A stretch of DNA of 64,000 nt from IDS-8 sp040902105 (GTDB lineage Bacteria > Pseudomonadota > Gammaproteobacteria > Steroidobacterales > Woeseiaceae): positions 62,001 through 126,000 of the forward strand of contig JBBDXW010000041.1 in NCBI GenBank assembly GCA_040902105.1, in the 5' to 3' direction. This document shows positions 28,541 through 38,197 of this stretch, piece by piece. Below the pieces are notes generated by a model. That model searched no databases. It was not told the DNA's origin and was given only the letters and a program-made list of their open reading frames with translations. A program made the translations under genes and the position numbers. The stretch's first letter is position 1, and the number at the start of each line of letters is the position of its first letter.

Positions 28541-29530
28541 ATGACCGCGACGGCCCCGGACATTGCCGCGGTGAGGCGGCTGCGCCAGCGGCTGCAGCCA
28601 TGGTTGATCCCGACGCCGGTCGTCCGCTGCGTGAACCTCGAGCCGCGCCTTGGCGGCGGCACGACGATCGTCGCCAAGCTCGAATTTCTGCAGCGTACGG
28701 GGACGTTCAAGCCGCGTGGTGCGCTGTCGGTGATGCTTGGCCTCGGCCGCGAACAGCTGTTGGCCGGTGTCACCGCGGTGAGCGCCGGCAATCACGCCAT
28801 TGCCACCGCGTTTGCAGCACAGGCTGTCGGCACCAGCGCAAAGGTCGTGATGATTGCCAGTGCGAATCCGCTCCGCGTCGAGCGCTGCCGACATTTCGGC
28901 GCTGAGGTCGTTCTGGCCGCGGACGCCCACAGCGCCTTTGCACTTGCTGAGCAGATCCGCATCGCGGAAGACCGTTACTTTGTGCATCCGTTCGAGGGGC
29001 CGGACGTCATACTCGGCACGGCGACGGTGGGACTCGAAATCTGCGAGCAGGTGCCGCAGTTCGACGCAGTGGTCGTGCCGATCGGCGGCGGCGGTCTCTG
29101 TGCGGGCGTCGCAAGCGTTGTCAAGCAATTGCATCCCGAGTGCGAGGTATACGGCGTGGAACCGGAAGGCGCCGATTCGATGCACCGGAGCTTCGCCGCC
29201 GGACAGCCGCAATCGATCGACAAGGTCCGGACGATCGCCGACAGCCTCGGCGCGCCGTTCGCGTTGCCGCTCTCGTATGCGTTGTGCCGGGCGAACGTGG
29301 ACAGCCTGGTTCTTGTCAGTGACGACGAACTCAGAGCGGCCATGGGCGTTCTGTTTACCGATCTGAAGGTCGCCGTCGAGCCGGCATGCGCTGCCAGCAC
29401 CGCGGCCCTCATGGGCCCGTTGTCGCGAACGCTGACGGGGAAACGCGTAGTGCTGGTGCTGTGCGGCAGCAACATCGATTGGCCGAGCTACGAGAGGGAG
29501 GCCAGACTTGGACTGTCCCGCGCTGCTTGA
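28541..29530 (+). CDS. Fold-type II PLP enzyme, threonine/serine dehydratase-like
   Basis: A 329-residue member of the serine/threonine dehydratase family. The PLP lysine is in LEFLQRTGTFKPRGAL near residue 58. The ring-binding Asn is in VSAGNHAIATAFAA, and the phosphate-binding glycine loop is PIGGGGLCAGVAS. There is no ACT domain. It could deaminate threonine or serine, or act as a racemase; a separate biosynthetic-context ilvA is at 54 kb, so this copy is more likely catabolic or a racemase. Its end overlaps the next gene by 23 bases, which suggests joint action on a 2-hydroxy or 2-oxo acid. Confidence 0.8.
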   Translation: MTATAPDIAAVRRLRQRLQPWLIPTPVVRCVNLEPRLGGGTTIVAKLEFLQRTGTFKPRGALSVMLGLGREQLLAGVTAVSAGNHAIATAFAAQAVGTSAKVVMIASANPLRVERCRHFGAEVVLAADAHSAFALAEQIRIAEDRYFVHPFEGPDVILGTATVGLEICEQVPQFDAVVVPIGGGGLCAGVASVVKQLHPECEVYGVEPEGADSMHRSFAAGQPQSIDKVRTIADSLGAPFALPLSYALCRANVDSLVLVSDDELRAAMGVLFTDLKVAVEPACAASTAALMGPLSRTLTGKRVVLVLCGSNIDWPSYEREARLGLSRAA

Positions 29531-30908
29531 CGCGCTCAAGTCGATCGTCGGCCCGTCGGGATGGACGAGCGATGCGGCAACTCTGCAGCCGCACCTGACC
29601 GAGTGGCGCGACCGCTATCACGGCAAGACCCCGCTCATGGTTTTGCCGAACAGCAGCGATCAGGTTGCCGCCGTAGTGAAAGCCTGTGCGGAAGCAGGAG
29701 CGGCGATCGTCCCGCAGGGCGGCAATACGGGCCTTTGCGGTGGCGCGATTCCGCACGAGTCGGGCCGCGAGATTCTCGTTTCGCTGAGCCGCCTGAATAA
29801 GATCCGCTCGGTCTCGCCGCTCGACTATTCGCTGGTTGCGGAAGCCGGCTGCGTGCTGGCGAATGTCCAATCCGCGGCGGCCGGGGCGGGCCGGTTGTTC
29901 CCGTTGAGCCTGGCGGCGGAAGGCAGTTGCCAGATCGGCGGCAATCTGTCTACCAACGCCGGCGGCATCAACGTCCTGCGCTACGGCAACGCGCGCGACC
30001 AGGTGCTCGGCCTCGAAGTCGTGCTGCCTGACGGCAGGATCTGGAACGGACTCAGGGCGCTGCGCAAGGACACCGCCGGCTACGACCTGAAACAGCTTTT
30101 TATCGGCGCCGAAGGTACGCTGGGCATCATCACCGCAGCGACTTTGCGTCTTTATCCTCAGGTCACCAACGCGCAAACGGCGTTCATCGGCGTGGCGAGC
30201 GTACGAGACGCGATCGAACTGCTGTCCTGGCTGCGCGAAGCGGTTGCCGACAGCTTGCAGGCCTTCGAACTGATCCAGCATCGCGCGCTGCAATTCGTCA
30301 TCGACCACATTCCTTCTGCGAGGAACCCACTGGAGCCGGGTCATCCCTGGTACGTGCTGCTGGAAACGTCGCATGCGACAAACGCAGAGGCCATTGAGAC
30401 CATGCTTTCGGAGGTGATGGAAAAGTCTCTGGCGGGGGATGCCATCGTCGCAAAAAATGAAACCGAGGCGAACGACCTGTGGCGGCTCCGGCATTCCATA
30501 TCAGAGGCGCAAAAGTACGAAGGAGCCAGTCTCAAACACGATATTTCGGTGCCGATCGGAAAGATAGGCGAGTTCATCCAGAAAGCCGAAGCCGCGGTGC
30601 TCGAGCGTATACCGGATGCCCGCGTCGTCGCGTTCGGTCACGTCGGCGACGGCAACGTGCATTTCAACATCAGCCAGCCGGAATCCTGGCCTGCAGAACG
30701 CTTCCTGCAGCAGCGGACGGCCATTGCCGAGATCGTGTACGACGTGACCGCGGGCTTCAACGGCAGCATCAGCGCGGAACACGGTATCGGCCGGGCGAAG
30801 CGCGAGCACTTGCGCCGATATCGCAGCGAGACCGAGCTGTCACTCATGCGCACCGTAAAAAAGGCACTGGACCCGTGCAATATCATGAATCCCGGGAAGG
30901 TTCTGTAG
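29508..30908 (+). CDS. FAD-linked oxidoreductase, D-2-hydroxyglutarate dehydrogenase / GlcD type
   Basis: A 466-residue flavoprotein of the FAD-binding type 4 family. The FAD domain shows VVPQGGNTGLCGGAIPHES, LAAEGSCQIGGNLSTNAGG and IGAEGTLGIITAATLRL. The C-terminal oxidase domain shows VVAFGHVGDGNVHFNISQP (metal-binding His), SAEHGIGRAKREHL, and KALDPCNIMNPGKVL. Start is TTG 29508 with GAGGGAGG seven bases ahead. In Pseudomonas the D-2-HG dehydrogenase drives SerA by removing the 2-hydroxyglutarate that SerA makes and passes electrons to ETF. Both serA and etfBA are in this window, which favours that role, although D-lactate or glycolate are possible substrates. Confidence 0.85.
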   Translation: MDCPALLDALKSIVGPSGWTSDAATLQPHLTEWRDRYHGKTPLMVLPNSSDQVAAVVKACAEAGAAIVPQGGNTGLCGGAIPHESGREILVSLSRLNKIRSVSPLDYSLVAEAGCVLANVQSAAAGAGRLFPLSLAAEGSCQIGGNLSTNAGGINVLRYGNARDQVLGLEVVLPDGRIWNGLRALRKDTAGYDLKQLFIGAEGTLGIITAATLRLYPQVTNAQTAFIGVASVRDAIELLSWLREAVADSLQAFELIQHRALQFVIDHIPSARNPLEPGHPWYVLLETSHATNAEAIETMLSEVMEKSLAGDAIVAKNETEANDLWRLRHSISEAQKYEGASLKHDISVPIGKIGEFIQKAEAAVLERIPDARVVAFGHVGDGNVHFNISQPESWPAERFLQQRTAIAEIVYDVTAGFNGSISAEHGIGRAKREHLRRYRSETELSLMRTVKKALDPCNIMNPGKVL

Positions 30909-31053
30909 GGAAGCCCTGCCCAAAGTGCGGAGCTTCCCTGCGGGGCATGGATGCCCCGCCGCGCCAATCGCGCTAGCGATTGATAACGCGGGAGAAAGGG
31001 CGAAGCTTCGCTTTGCCCTTTCGACTTTGCACAAGTCCAGGACGGACTTGTGC
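30908..31053. repeat. Cluster of three hairpins after the FAD oxidoreductase gene
   Basis: GGGAAGC (30908-30914) pairs with GCTTCCC (30932-30938). GCGGGGCAT (30940-30948) pairs with ATGCCCCGC (30951-30959). GCACAAGTCC (31029-31038) pairs with GGACTTGTGC (31044-31053). None has a good T-run, so these may be repeat remnants or Rho-dependent/RNA-stabilising structures rather than terminators. Confidence 0.6.
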
Positions 31054-31112
31054 AGAGATTCACAAGTGGCCTGTAACGGACAGCGTACAGGCCCGACGTA
31101 ATGAGGCACAAT

Positions 31113-33653
31113 ATGGGCCCGGAACCTGCAAAGAGGAGCCATACGGCCAGAATACGGCTGCTAAGCAACGAAATGAGCGCCAATCTCGACAGCATAGAAC
31201 AGTCATTTTCGGAACGGCTTACCGAATTCGACGGCAAGATAAAAGCACAGGACGACAACGCGTCGCTGCTGAACGAGATTCATGCGTCGTTAACGGGGTT
31301 GCTGGCGCAGTCGGGGGACCACGACGACAAAATTCGCGAAGTTCTGCAAAAGCGCTATAACGCCGGCAAACTGCGGCTGGAGACGTACCAGCTCGTACGA
31401 AACGTTCTGGACCGGGTCGTTATCGAAAGCATGGCGACCATGCCGGACGCGGTTGACGACCCGGAGGGCGGCGAGGATTCGTTCCGCAAAACGACCGTCA
31501 TCGCCGGCTCGTCCGACGATGAGGAGGCGCGGCAGGATCACCTGCAGATCGGCTCGGTGCTGCGCGACCGCTTCCTGTTACAGGAACGCGTCGCCGGCGG
31601 CAGCATGGGGGTCGTTTACAAGGCACACGACAGGCGCCTGGCCGAAGCCGACGGGTTCGATCCATGGGTTGCGATCAAGGTCCTGTCGCCAAAACTGTCG
31701 CGCAATGCTCATGCATTGCGGGCGCTGCAGCAGGAGGCCTCGAAAGGCCGCTGCCTGTCGCACCCGAATATCGTGCGCTTCATCGATCTCGATCGTGACG
31801 ATGACGTTTATTTCATCGTCATGGAATGGCTCGAGGGACGCTCGCTTGCGGCTATCCTCGACGAAAACAAGAACAGGAAGATCGATCTGAAGACGTCTCT
31901 CGATATCGTGAGACAGGTCGGCCTGGCACTCGACTATGCGCATCGCTGCGGCGTGGTTCATGCGGACGTCAAACCGGCCAATATCATGTTGACCGCAACG
32001 GGCCAGGTGAAGCTGTTCGACTTCGGCATCGCACGCATCCGGCAGAAGCAGCACGACGCCCGCAACAATTTCGATCCGGGCGTGCTGGGTGCGGTTACGC
32101 CGGCCTACTCCAGTATGCAGGTGCTGACCGGCGAGGATCCGGCTCCCGCGGATGACGTATTCTCGCTGGGTTGCCTGATGTACCGGCTGGTCGCCGGTCA
32201 CCGCGTATTCGGTCCCCGGAATGCGGCGGAAGCCGCGGAACAGGGCATGGAGCCCCAGCGCCCGCAGGGACTCACGGACCCGCAATGGCGCGCGCTCAAA
32301 AAGTCTCTTGCTTACGCTCGCGTCGCGCGATTCGCCACGCCGGCCGAGTTCCTGCAGGCGCTCGAGGCTGAAGACCGCCCGGCGCAAGCGCCGCAGCCGG
32401 CCTTCGAGCCGGATTTTGACGGGCCGATCCTGGTCGAGCCGAAGCCGAGGCCGCCGGAGTACCGCCAGTACTGGCCGACGGCGATTATTTTCCTGCTGGT
32501 GGTCGCGACAGCGCTCGCGCTGGTCAGCCAGCCGGAACTGCTCGTGAAGCTCAAGGACGCCGGAAAATCCCTGTTCGACGGTGCAAGCCCCACCAGCGTG
32601 CCTGAGGACGTCCAGGACGAGCCGGCGGGGGTCGCGGGTACTGTTGATGAGCCCGAGGCAAGCGACAGCAGCCAGTCCGGCGCCGCGGGCGATGTTGCGC
32701 CGCTGGATCAGGCGCCCGACAGCGCTGCCGGCGAGCTGCCGTCAGGGCAGGACAGCGTCGTCGACGATCCGTTCGTCCCCGAACCCGGAGAAAGTCCTGT
32801 CGACGATCGCCTGGACGATCGCCCGGAAGAAACCATCGAACTGGACGAGCAGCCGGCCGCCGATACTGCACAGCAGGAGTCCGCGCCCGTCGACTTCTCC
32901 AGCTTGCCTCCGCCCACCGCAGTCGTACCGCTGGCGAGCCCGGGGTCGTTCCGCGCCGAACTCGACCTGACGCTGCGGGAAGGCGCGGAAGACCTCGTCG
33001 TCGACCTGGTTCGGGAAGCGGATGTCGGTGAACCCCTGTCGGTGCGGCTCGAAGAGATCGGCTACAGCGGCAACCGTTCTCCATGGGAGTCCGGTCGCTA
33101 TCAACTCCCGGATAACGGCGTAGTGATGTTTGCCGCGGGTCAGCCGAGAGCGCGCATCACCATTTCAATACGTTCGGATACCGTGCGCGAGTCAGACGGG
33201 CAGGCAAGGCTGCTGGTCCGGAATGTGGCGGATGCGGGATCGGAACTCGCAATCGTCAATCTCAGTCTCGAAGACGACGACCAGCGTTCGTTTGAATCCA
33301 GCTTGCCACAAAATTCCGTCGGCTTTGCGATCAGCCGCATGTATGTCAACGAACGGGATCCTGCCGTCCAGATCGATGTGCTTCGGTATAACCCGGATGC
33401 CGGGGAACTCGACGTGCGGTATTTCATCGGCGGCGGAAGCGCAACGGAAAGTGAGGACTACTTCGTTCCGGGTGCAAGCGGACTGGTATTCGGTCCGGGA
33501 CAGCGCTCGGCGCGCCTGCTTATCCCGATGGTGCAGGATTCCATCGTTGAATCTGACGAGTCGTTTACGCTCGAACTGAGAACCGATACCGAAGCGCCGC
33601 AGGCCAACATTTTCCGCACTATCGAAGTTATCATCCGCGACGATGATGGCTGA
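31113..33653 (+). CDS. Membrane Ser/Thr protein kinase with extracytoplasmic Calx-beta domains
   Basis: About 846 residues. A helical N-terminal region (about 130 residues) precedes a Hanks-type kinase: glycine loop VAGGSMGVVYKA, ATP lysine in VAIKVLSPK, catalytic loop VVHADVKPANIML, DFG in LFDFGIARI. The APE region is shortened to TPAYSSMQ. One membrane helix follows (WPTAIIFLLVVATALALV), then an acidic Pro/Asp/Ser linker of about 140 residues and two Calx-beta-like modules ending in EDDDQ and IIRDDDG, which in this family bind calcium. The start with GAGG seven bases upstream is 31113; ATG 31101 is also possible. No phosphatase or FHA partner lies nearby. Confidence 0.85.
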   Translation: MGPEPAKRSHTARIRLLSNEMSANLDSIEQSFSERLTEFDGKIKAQDDNASLLNEIHASLTGLLAQSGDHDDKIREVLQKRYNAGKLRLETYQLVRNVLDRVVIESMATMPDAVDDPEGGEDSFRKTTVIAGSSDDEEARQDHLQIGSVLRDRFLLQERVAGGSMGVVYKAHDRRLAEADGFDPWVAIKVLSPKLSRNAHALRALQQEASKGRCLSHPNIVRFIDLDRDDDVYFIVMEWLEGRSLAAILDENKNRKIDLKTSLDIVRQVGLALDYAHRCGVVHADVKPANIMLTATGQVKLFDFGIARIRQKQHDARNNFDPGVLGAVTPAYSSMQVLTGEDPAPADDVFSLGCLMYRLVAGHRVFGPRNAAEAAEQGMEPQRPQGLTDPQWRALKKSLAYARVARFATPAEFLQALEAEDRPAQAPQPAFEPDFDGPILVEPKPRPPEYRQYWPTAIIFLLVVATALALVSQPELLVKLKDAGKSLFDGASPTSVPEDVQDEPAGVAGTVDEPEASDSSQSGAAGDVAPLDQAPDSAAGELPSGQDSVVDDPFVPEPGESPVDDRLDDRPEETIELDEQPAADTAQQESAPVDFSSLPPPTAVVPLASPGSFRAELDLTLREGAEDLVVDLVREADVGEPLSVRLEEIGYSGNRSPWESGRYQLPDNGVVMFAAGQPRARITISIRSDTVRESDGQARLLVRNVADAGSELAIVNLSLEDDDQRSFESSLPQNSVGFAISRMYVNERDPAVQIDVLRYNPDAGELDVRYFIGGGSATESEDYFVPGASGLVFGPGQRSARLLIPMVQDSIVESDESFTLELRTDTEAPQANIFRTIEVIIRDDDG

Positions 33654-33708
33654 CGGGAAAATGACAATAACACCGGCAATTCCAGCCAGTCCGGCAGAGC
33701 GGTAAAGC

Positions 33709-35418
33709 ATGGCAGAAAAAGAGCTGCGACGATATTCGCGTGTCGTCGTCGACGGGCTCGAGCAGGCGCCCAGTCGCGCCATGTTGCGGGCGGTCGGTTT
33801 CGAGGAAGCCGATTTTGCGCGCCCGCAGATCGGCATAGCGTCGACCTGGAGCATGATCACGCCCTGCAACATGCACATCGACCAGCTTGCGCGGCAGGCT
33901 GCCGCGGGCGCCAACGAGGCGGGCGGCAAGGGCGTAATCTTCAACACGATCACCGTGTCGGACGGCATCTCGATGGGCACGCCGGGCATGCGTTACTCGC
34001 TTGTATCGAGAGAAATAATTGCGGATTCGATCGAAGCGGTTGCCGGCGCACAGGGATTCGACGGTCTGGTCGCGATCGGCGGTTGCGACAAGAATATGCC
34101 CGGATGCGTGATGGCGATGGCGCGACTGAACCGGCCTGCGGTGTTTGTGTACGGCGGTACGATCAAGCCGGGCACGAACCGGCGCGACATCGTAGCGGTT
34201 TTCGAGGCAGTCGGCGCCGCGGCCGCTGGCAGGATCAGTCCGCAAGAATTGCTGGAAGTCGAGCAAACCGCCATCCCCGGTCCCGGTGCCTGCGGCGGCA
34301 TGTATACGGCGAATACAATGGCATCCGCGATTGAAGCACTTGGCTTGAGTCTGCCCGACAGTTCGGCACAGGAAGCGGTGTCATCGCACAAGATCGACGA
34401 TTGTCATCGCGCCGGCGCGGCGGTCGTCGAACTCATCAAAAAGGGCATCAAGCCGCGCGACATACTCACCCGTGCAGCATTCGAGAATGCGATTACGGTT
34501 GTTATAAGCCTCGGCGGATCGACGAATGCCGTGTTGCACCTGCTGGCGATGGCGCGCGAGGCGGCGGTGCATTTGGAGCTCGACGACTTTTCGCGCATCG
34601 GCGCGCGAGTGCCGGTTCTTGCCGACGTCAAACCAAGCGGGCGTTACCTGATGTCAGAACTCATTGCGATCGGCGGAATCCGGCCGCTCATGAAAGGCCT
34701 GCTCGAGCGGGGCCTGCTGCATGGCGACTGCCTTACCGTGACCGGCAAAAGTATCGCGGAGAATCTTGCTGATGTGCCCAACTACCCCGACGGCCAGGAC
34801 ATTGTCCGATCGTTCGACAACCCGATAAAAGCCGACAGCCACCTCGTCATTCTGTACGGCAATCTTGCTCCCGAAGGGGCCGTCGCAAAAATTACCGGCA
34901 AGGAAGGATTGCGTTTCGAGGGGCGTGCGCGGGTTTTTCATTCCGAGGAACTTGCGCTCAGGGCGATACTCGACGATGTCGTCAGGGCCGGCGACGTCGT
35001 GGTGATCCGTTACGAAGGGCCGAAAGGGGGCCCGGGAATGCGGGAGATGCTGAGTCCGACCGGTGCAATCATCGGCAAAGGGCTGGGTGCCGAGGTTGCG
35101 CTCATTACCGACGGCCGCTTCTCCGGGGGAAGTCACGGCTTCGTCGTTGGCCACGTGTCGCCGGAGGCGGCCATCGGCGGTCCGCTGGCCCTCGTCGAAG
35201 ACGGCGACCGCATAACGATCGATGCCGCCGGCAAGCGTCTCGATGTCGATCTCGACGAAACCGAGCTCGGGGAACGCCGTAAGCGATGGCAGCGACCGCC
35301 GTCTGCGGTGACTGGAGGCATACTCGCGAAGTATCGTGCGGAGGTTTTGTCCGCATCCGAGGGTGCGGTGACGGTTGCGCCGCCGTGGCACGACAACGGC
35401 GGCGGACAGACGGGGTGA
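33709..35418 (+). CDS. ilvD: Dihydroxy-acid dehydratase
   Basis: A 569-residue iron-sulphur enzyme for the third step of isoleucine and valine synthesis. Cluster cysteines are in GGCDKNMPGCVMAMARL and PGPGACGGMYTANTMASAIE; the other signatures are GGSTNAVLHLLAMAREA and DGRFSGGSHGFVVGHVSPEA. Length is that of the shorter IlvD type. It is separate from the ilv/leu operon at 48-56 kb and ends in its own terminator. Confidence 0.96.
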   Translation: MAEKELRRYSRVVVDGLEQAPSRAMLRAVGFEEADFARPQIGIASTWSMITPCNMHIDQLARQAAAGANEAGGKGVIFNTITVSDGISMGTPGMRYSLVSREIIADSIEAVAGAQGFDGLVAIGGCDKNMPGCVMAMARLNRPAVFVYGGTIKPGTNRRDIVAVFEAVGAAAAGRISPQELLEVEQTAIPGPGACGGMYTANTMASAIEALGLSLPDSSAQEAVSSHKIDDCHRAGAAVVELIKKGIKPRDILTRAAFENAITVVISLGGSTNAVLHLLAMAREAAVHLELDDFSRIGARVPVLADVKPSGRYLMSELIAIGGIRPLMKGLLERGLLHGDCLTVTGKSIAENLADVPNYPDGQDIVRSFDNPIKADSHLVILYGNLAPEGAVAKITGKEGLRFEGRARVFHSEELALRAILDDVVRAGDVVVIRYEGPKGGPGMREMLSPTGAIIGKGLGAEVALITDGRFSGGSHGFVVGHVSPEAAIGGPLALVEDGDRITIDAAGKRLDVDLDETELGERRKRWQRPPSAVTGGILAKYRAEVLSASEGAVTVAPPWHDNGGGQTG

Positions 35419-35482
35419 TCGGCAAAGTTTCCCGGCGTTGCGGTCGTCGCGGTAACCAGACCTGAGCTCGATGCGTATCGAA

Positions 35483-35512
35483 CCCGCAGGGATAATCCGA
35501 GCGGGCTTTTTT
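35483..35512 (+). terminator. Terminator after ilvD
   Basis: CCCGC (35483-35487) pairs with GCGGG (35501-35505) and CTTTTTT follows. The stem is short but the T-run is good, and it lies between ilvD and the lysC-lysA fusion. Confidence 0.6.
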
Positions 35513-35541
35513 GTGCGAACCGGCCAACAAGGTAATGGCGA

Positions 35542-38187
35542 ATGCCGCATAGTGAAGTAACAGAAGCAGAATTCACCGACGTCGCGTTACTCGGCGCGAG
35601 CAACGAAATCCGGGACTCCGCCTGGGTTGTCATGAAATTCGGCGGCACCAGCGTATCGACGGCGGCGAACTGGCAGACCATTGCGGCCCTGATACGAAAT
35701 CGGCTCTCCGCGGGGCTTTATCCGCTCATTGTGCATTCTGCATTGCGCGGAGTATCCAATGCATTGGGTTCGGCCCTGGCCGCGGCGGTCGCCGGAGACC
35801 CGGCCCGGAACCTTGCTGCAATACACGAACAGCATTACCAGCTCGCGGACGATCTCGGTCTGGACGGGCACGAGTTGCTGGATCCCACATTGCAGGAGCT
35901 GGAGCAGATGCTCGCGGGAGTCAGGCTCATACGCGAGATCAGCGTACGTGTGAGAGCGCGTGTGCTGGCTCTGGGCGAGCTCATGGCGACGAGGCTCGGC
36001 GCTGCGTATCTCGAAAGCGCAGGCATCGACTGCGAATGGCGAGACGCAAGAGAGTTGCTGGCCAGCGAGGACCAGGCGAATCGCTCGGATGCGCAGAATT
36101 ATCTCTCGGCCACCTGCGGTTTTTCCGCCGACGCCGACTTGCGCGCATCGCTGGCTCGTTCCGGCAAGGTCGTCCTGACGCAGGGATTCATAGCGAGCAA
36201 CGCGCGCGGGGAAACCGTTCTGCTGGGAAGGGAAGGCTCAGATACGTCCGCGGCCTATTTCGCAGCGAAGTTGCAGTCGCGGCGGCTCGAGATCTGGACC
36301 GACGTCCCGGGGATGTACACGGCCGATCCGAAGCTGGTGCCGTCCGCGCGGCTGCTCGTCGAGCTGCATTTCGACGAGGCGCAGGAACTGGCGTCCATGG
36401 GCAGCAAGGTATTGCATCCACGCTGCCTGTCGCCGCTGCGAGCGCACGGCATCCCGCTGTTCATTCGCTGCACCACGGCGCCGCAAATCCAGGGCACGGT
36501 CGTCTCAGCCGTCACCCGGGAGGTGGAACCACAAGTCAAGGGGATTTCGACGCGATCGGGGACAGTCCTGATATCGATGGAAGGCGCCGCGATGTGGCAC
36601 GAGGTGGGCTTTCTGGCGGAAGCCTTCGCAGCGTTCCGCAAGCACGGCGTCTCGGTGGACCTCGTGTCGACGTCGCAAACAAACGTGACAGTCTCGATCG
36701 ATACCGCGGACGAGATGTTCTCGGAGGAAGTACGGCGCTCGCTGCTCAAGGACCTGGAAACTCTGTGCCGTGTGCGCCTCATCCCCGACTGCGCGGTCGT
36801 GAGCCTTGTCGGTCGCAAGATTCGCACCATCCTGCCGCGGCTGGCGCCTGCTTTGTCCGCGTTCGAGGAAGAAAAGATCCACCTCGTGTCGCAAGCGTCG
36901 AACGACCTGAACTTCAGTTTCGTCATCGACCAGACGCAGGTTACGCGACTCGTGTCGAAGATTCATTCCTCGATGATAAGCCCAGCGGGCGGCAGCTCCG
37001 CGTTTGGCCCGACCTGGGAGGAGCTCTTTCGTGAACGCCCCGCGCCGCTGCCGCGCGAGGATACCTGGTGGCAAAGAAAGCGCGAGCGGCTGCTGGAGAT
37101 AGCGACGCATGAGGCGAACGCGTACGTCTACGACATCGAGACCGTCAGGAGCGCAGCAAACAATCTCCTGAGCATGAAATCCCTGGACCGGGTTCTCTAT
37201 GCGGTAAAAGCAAACTCGAATGCGCAGATCCTGCAAGAACTTGCAGCGCTGGGCGTCGACTTCGACTGCGTGTCGCCCGGAGAGGTCAGGCATCTCCGGG
37301 AAGCTGTTCCAGGCATCGACATCGAACGAATTCTTCTTACCCTCAATTTTGCGCCGCGAGAGGAGTACGAGTGGGCGCTGCAAAACCGCTTGCAAGTTAC
37401 GCTGGACAACCTGCATCCGTTGCGTGAGTGGCCGGAGATTTTCAAGGGACGAGAGGTCTTCATTCGTCTCGACCCGGGACACGGCCGCGGACATCATGAG
37501 CACGTCAAGACCGCCGGCGTGCATTCAAAATTCGGCATACCGCGATTTGAACTCGACGAACTGGTCAGGTTGGTCGAACGCGCGCATACCGAGGTCGTCG
37601 GGATTCATGCGCACAGCGGCAGCGGCATACTGGATCCCGAAAACTGGCGCACGGTCGCGGGAGAGTTGATTAAAGTGGCGCGGCGCTTTCCAAAGGTCAG
37701 GGTACTCGACCTCGGCGGCGGTCTCGGGGTTCCGGAACGCTCGGGCGACAAGCACTTCGACCTGGCTCAATTGGACGCGACGCTCGTGGAAATAAGGAAA
37801 GCCTGCCCCGAGTACGAGCTCTGGCTGGAGCCCGGCCGCTACCTCGTGGCGCGAGCCGGCGTGTTGTTGAGTCACGTGACGCAAATAAAGGGTAAAGGGG
37901 AAATGCACTACATCGGCATTGGCACCGGCATGAACTCGCTGATCCGCCCCGCGCTGTATGGCGCCTACCACGAGATTGTGAATCTGTCGCGCTTGCACGA
38001 ACCGGCAACGGATACGGTGACCGTCGTCGGTCCGATCTGCGAAACCGGCGATCGCCTTGGCATAGATCGATTGTTGCCGCCGTCGAAGGAGAACGACGTG
38101 ATCCTGGTGTTGAACGCGGGCGCGTACGGTTACGTGATGGGTTCCAACTACAATATGCGGGGGATTGCGGGAGAGATCGTGATTTGA
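35542..38187 (+). CDS. lysAC: Bifunctional aspartate kinase / diaminopimelate decarboxylase
   Basis: An 881-residue fusion joining the first and last enzymes of lysine synthesis. Residues about 30-470 are the aspartokinase: WVVMKFGGTSVSTAANWQ, LLGREGSDTSAAYFAAKL, and a tandem ACT segment (GISTRSGTVLISMEGAAMWH, then VSLVGRKIRTILPRL). Residues about 500-881 are the decarboxylase (alanine-racemase fold): PLP lysine in VLYAVKANSNAQIL, VDFDCVSPGEVRHLREAVPG, GIHAHSGSGILDPENW, LDLGGGLGVPE, and GPICETGDRLGIDR. This fusion is known from Xanthomonas and relatives. Lysine feedback through the ACT part is likely. Confidence 0.95.
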   Translation: MPHSEVTEAEFTDVALLGASNEIRDSAWVVMKFGGTSVSTAANWQTIAALIRNRLSAGLYPLIVHSALRGVSNALGSALAAAVAGDPARNLAAIHEQHYQLADDLGLDGHELLDPTLQELEQMLAGVRLIREISVRVRARVLALGELMATRLGAAYLESAGIDCEWRDARELLASEDQANRSDAQNYLSATCGFSADADLRASLARSGKVVLTQGFIASNARGETVLLGREGSDTSAAYFAAKLQSRRLEIWTDVPGMYTADPKLVPSARLLVELHFDEAQELASMGSKVLHPRCLSPLRAHGIPLFIRCTTAPQIQGTVVSAVTREVEPQVKGISTRSGTVLISMEGAAMWHEVGFLAEAFAAFRKHGVSVDLVSTSQTNVTVSIDTADEMFSEEVRRSLLKDLETLCRVRLIPDCAVVSLVGRKIRTILPRLAPALSAFEEEKIHLVSQASNDLNFSFVIDQTQVTRLVSKIHSSMISPAGGSSAFGPTWEELFRERPAPLPREDTWWQRKRERLLEIATHEANAYVYDIETVRSAANNLLSMKSLDRVLYAVKANSNAQILQELAALGVDFDCVSPGEVRHLREAVPGIDIERILLTLNFAPREEYEWALQNRLQVTLDNLHPLREWPEIFKGREVFIRLDPGHGRGHHEHVKTAGVHSKFGIPRFELDELVRLVERAHTEVVGIHAHSGSGILDPENWRTVAGELIKVARRFPKVRVLDLGGGLGVPERSGDKHFDLAQLDATLVEIRKACPEYELWLEPGRYLVARAGVLLSHVTQIKGKGEMHYIGIGTGMNSLIRPALYGAYHEIVNLSRLHEPATDTVTVVGPICETGDRLGIDRLLPPSKENDVILVLNAGAYGYVMGSNYNMRGIAGEIVI

Positions 38188-38197
38188 CCGGTTCGCA

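Noticed and set aside
35133..35681. Minus-strand frame across the ilvD-lysAC gap
   Set aside because: It runs through the ilvD terminator and has no recognisable domain.
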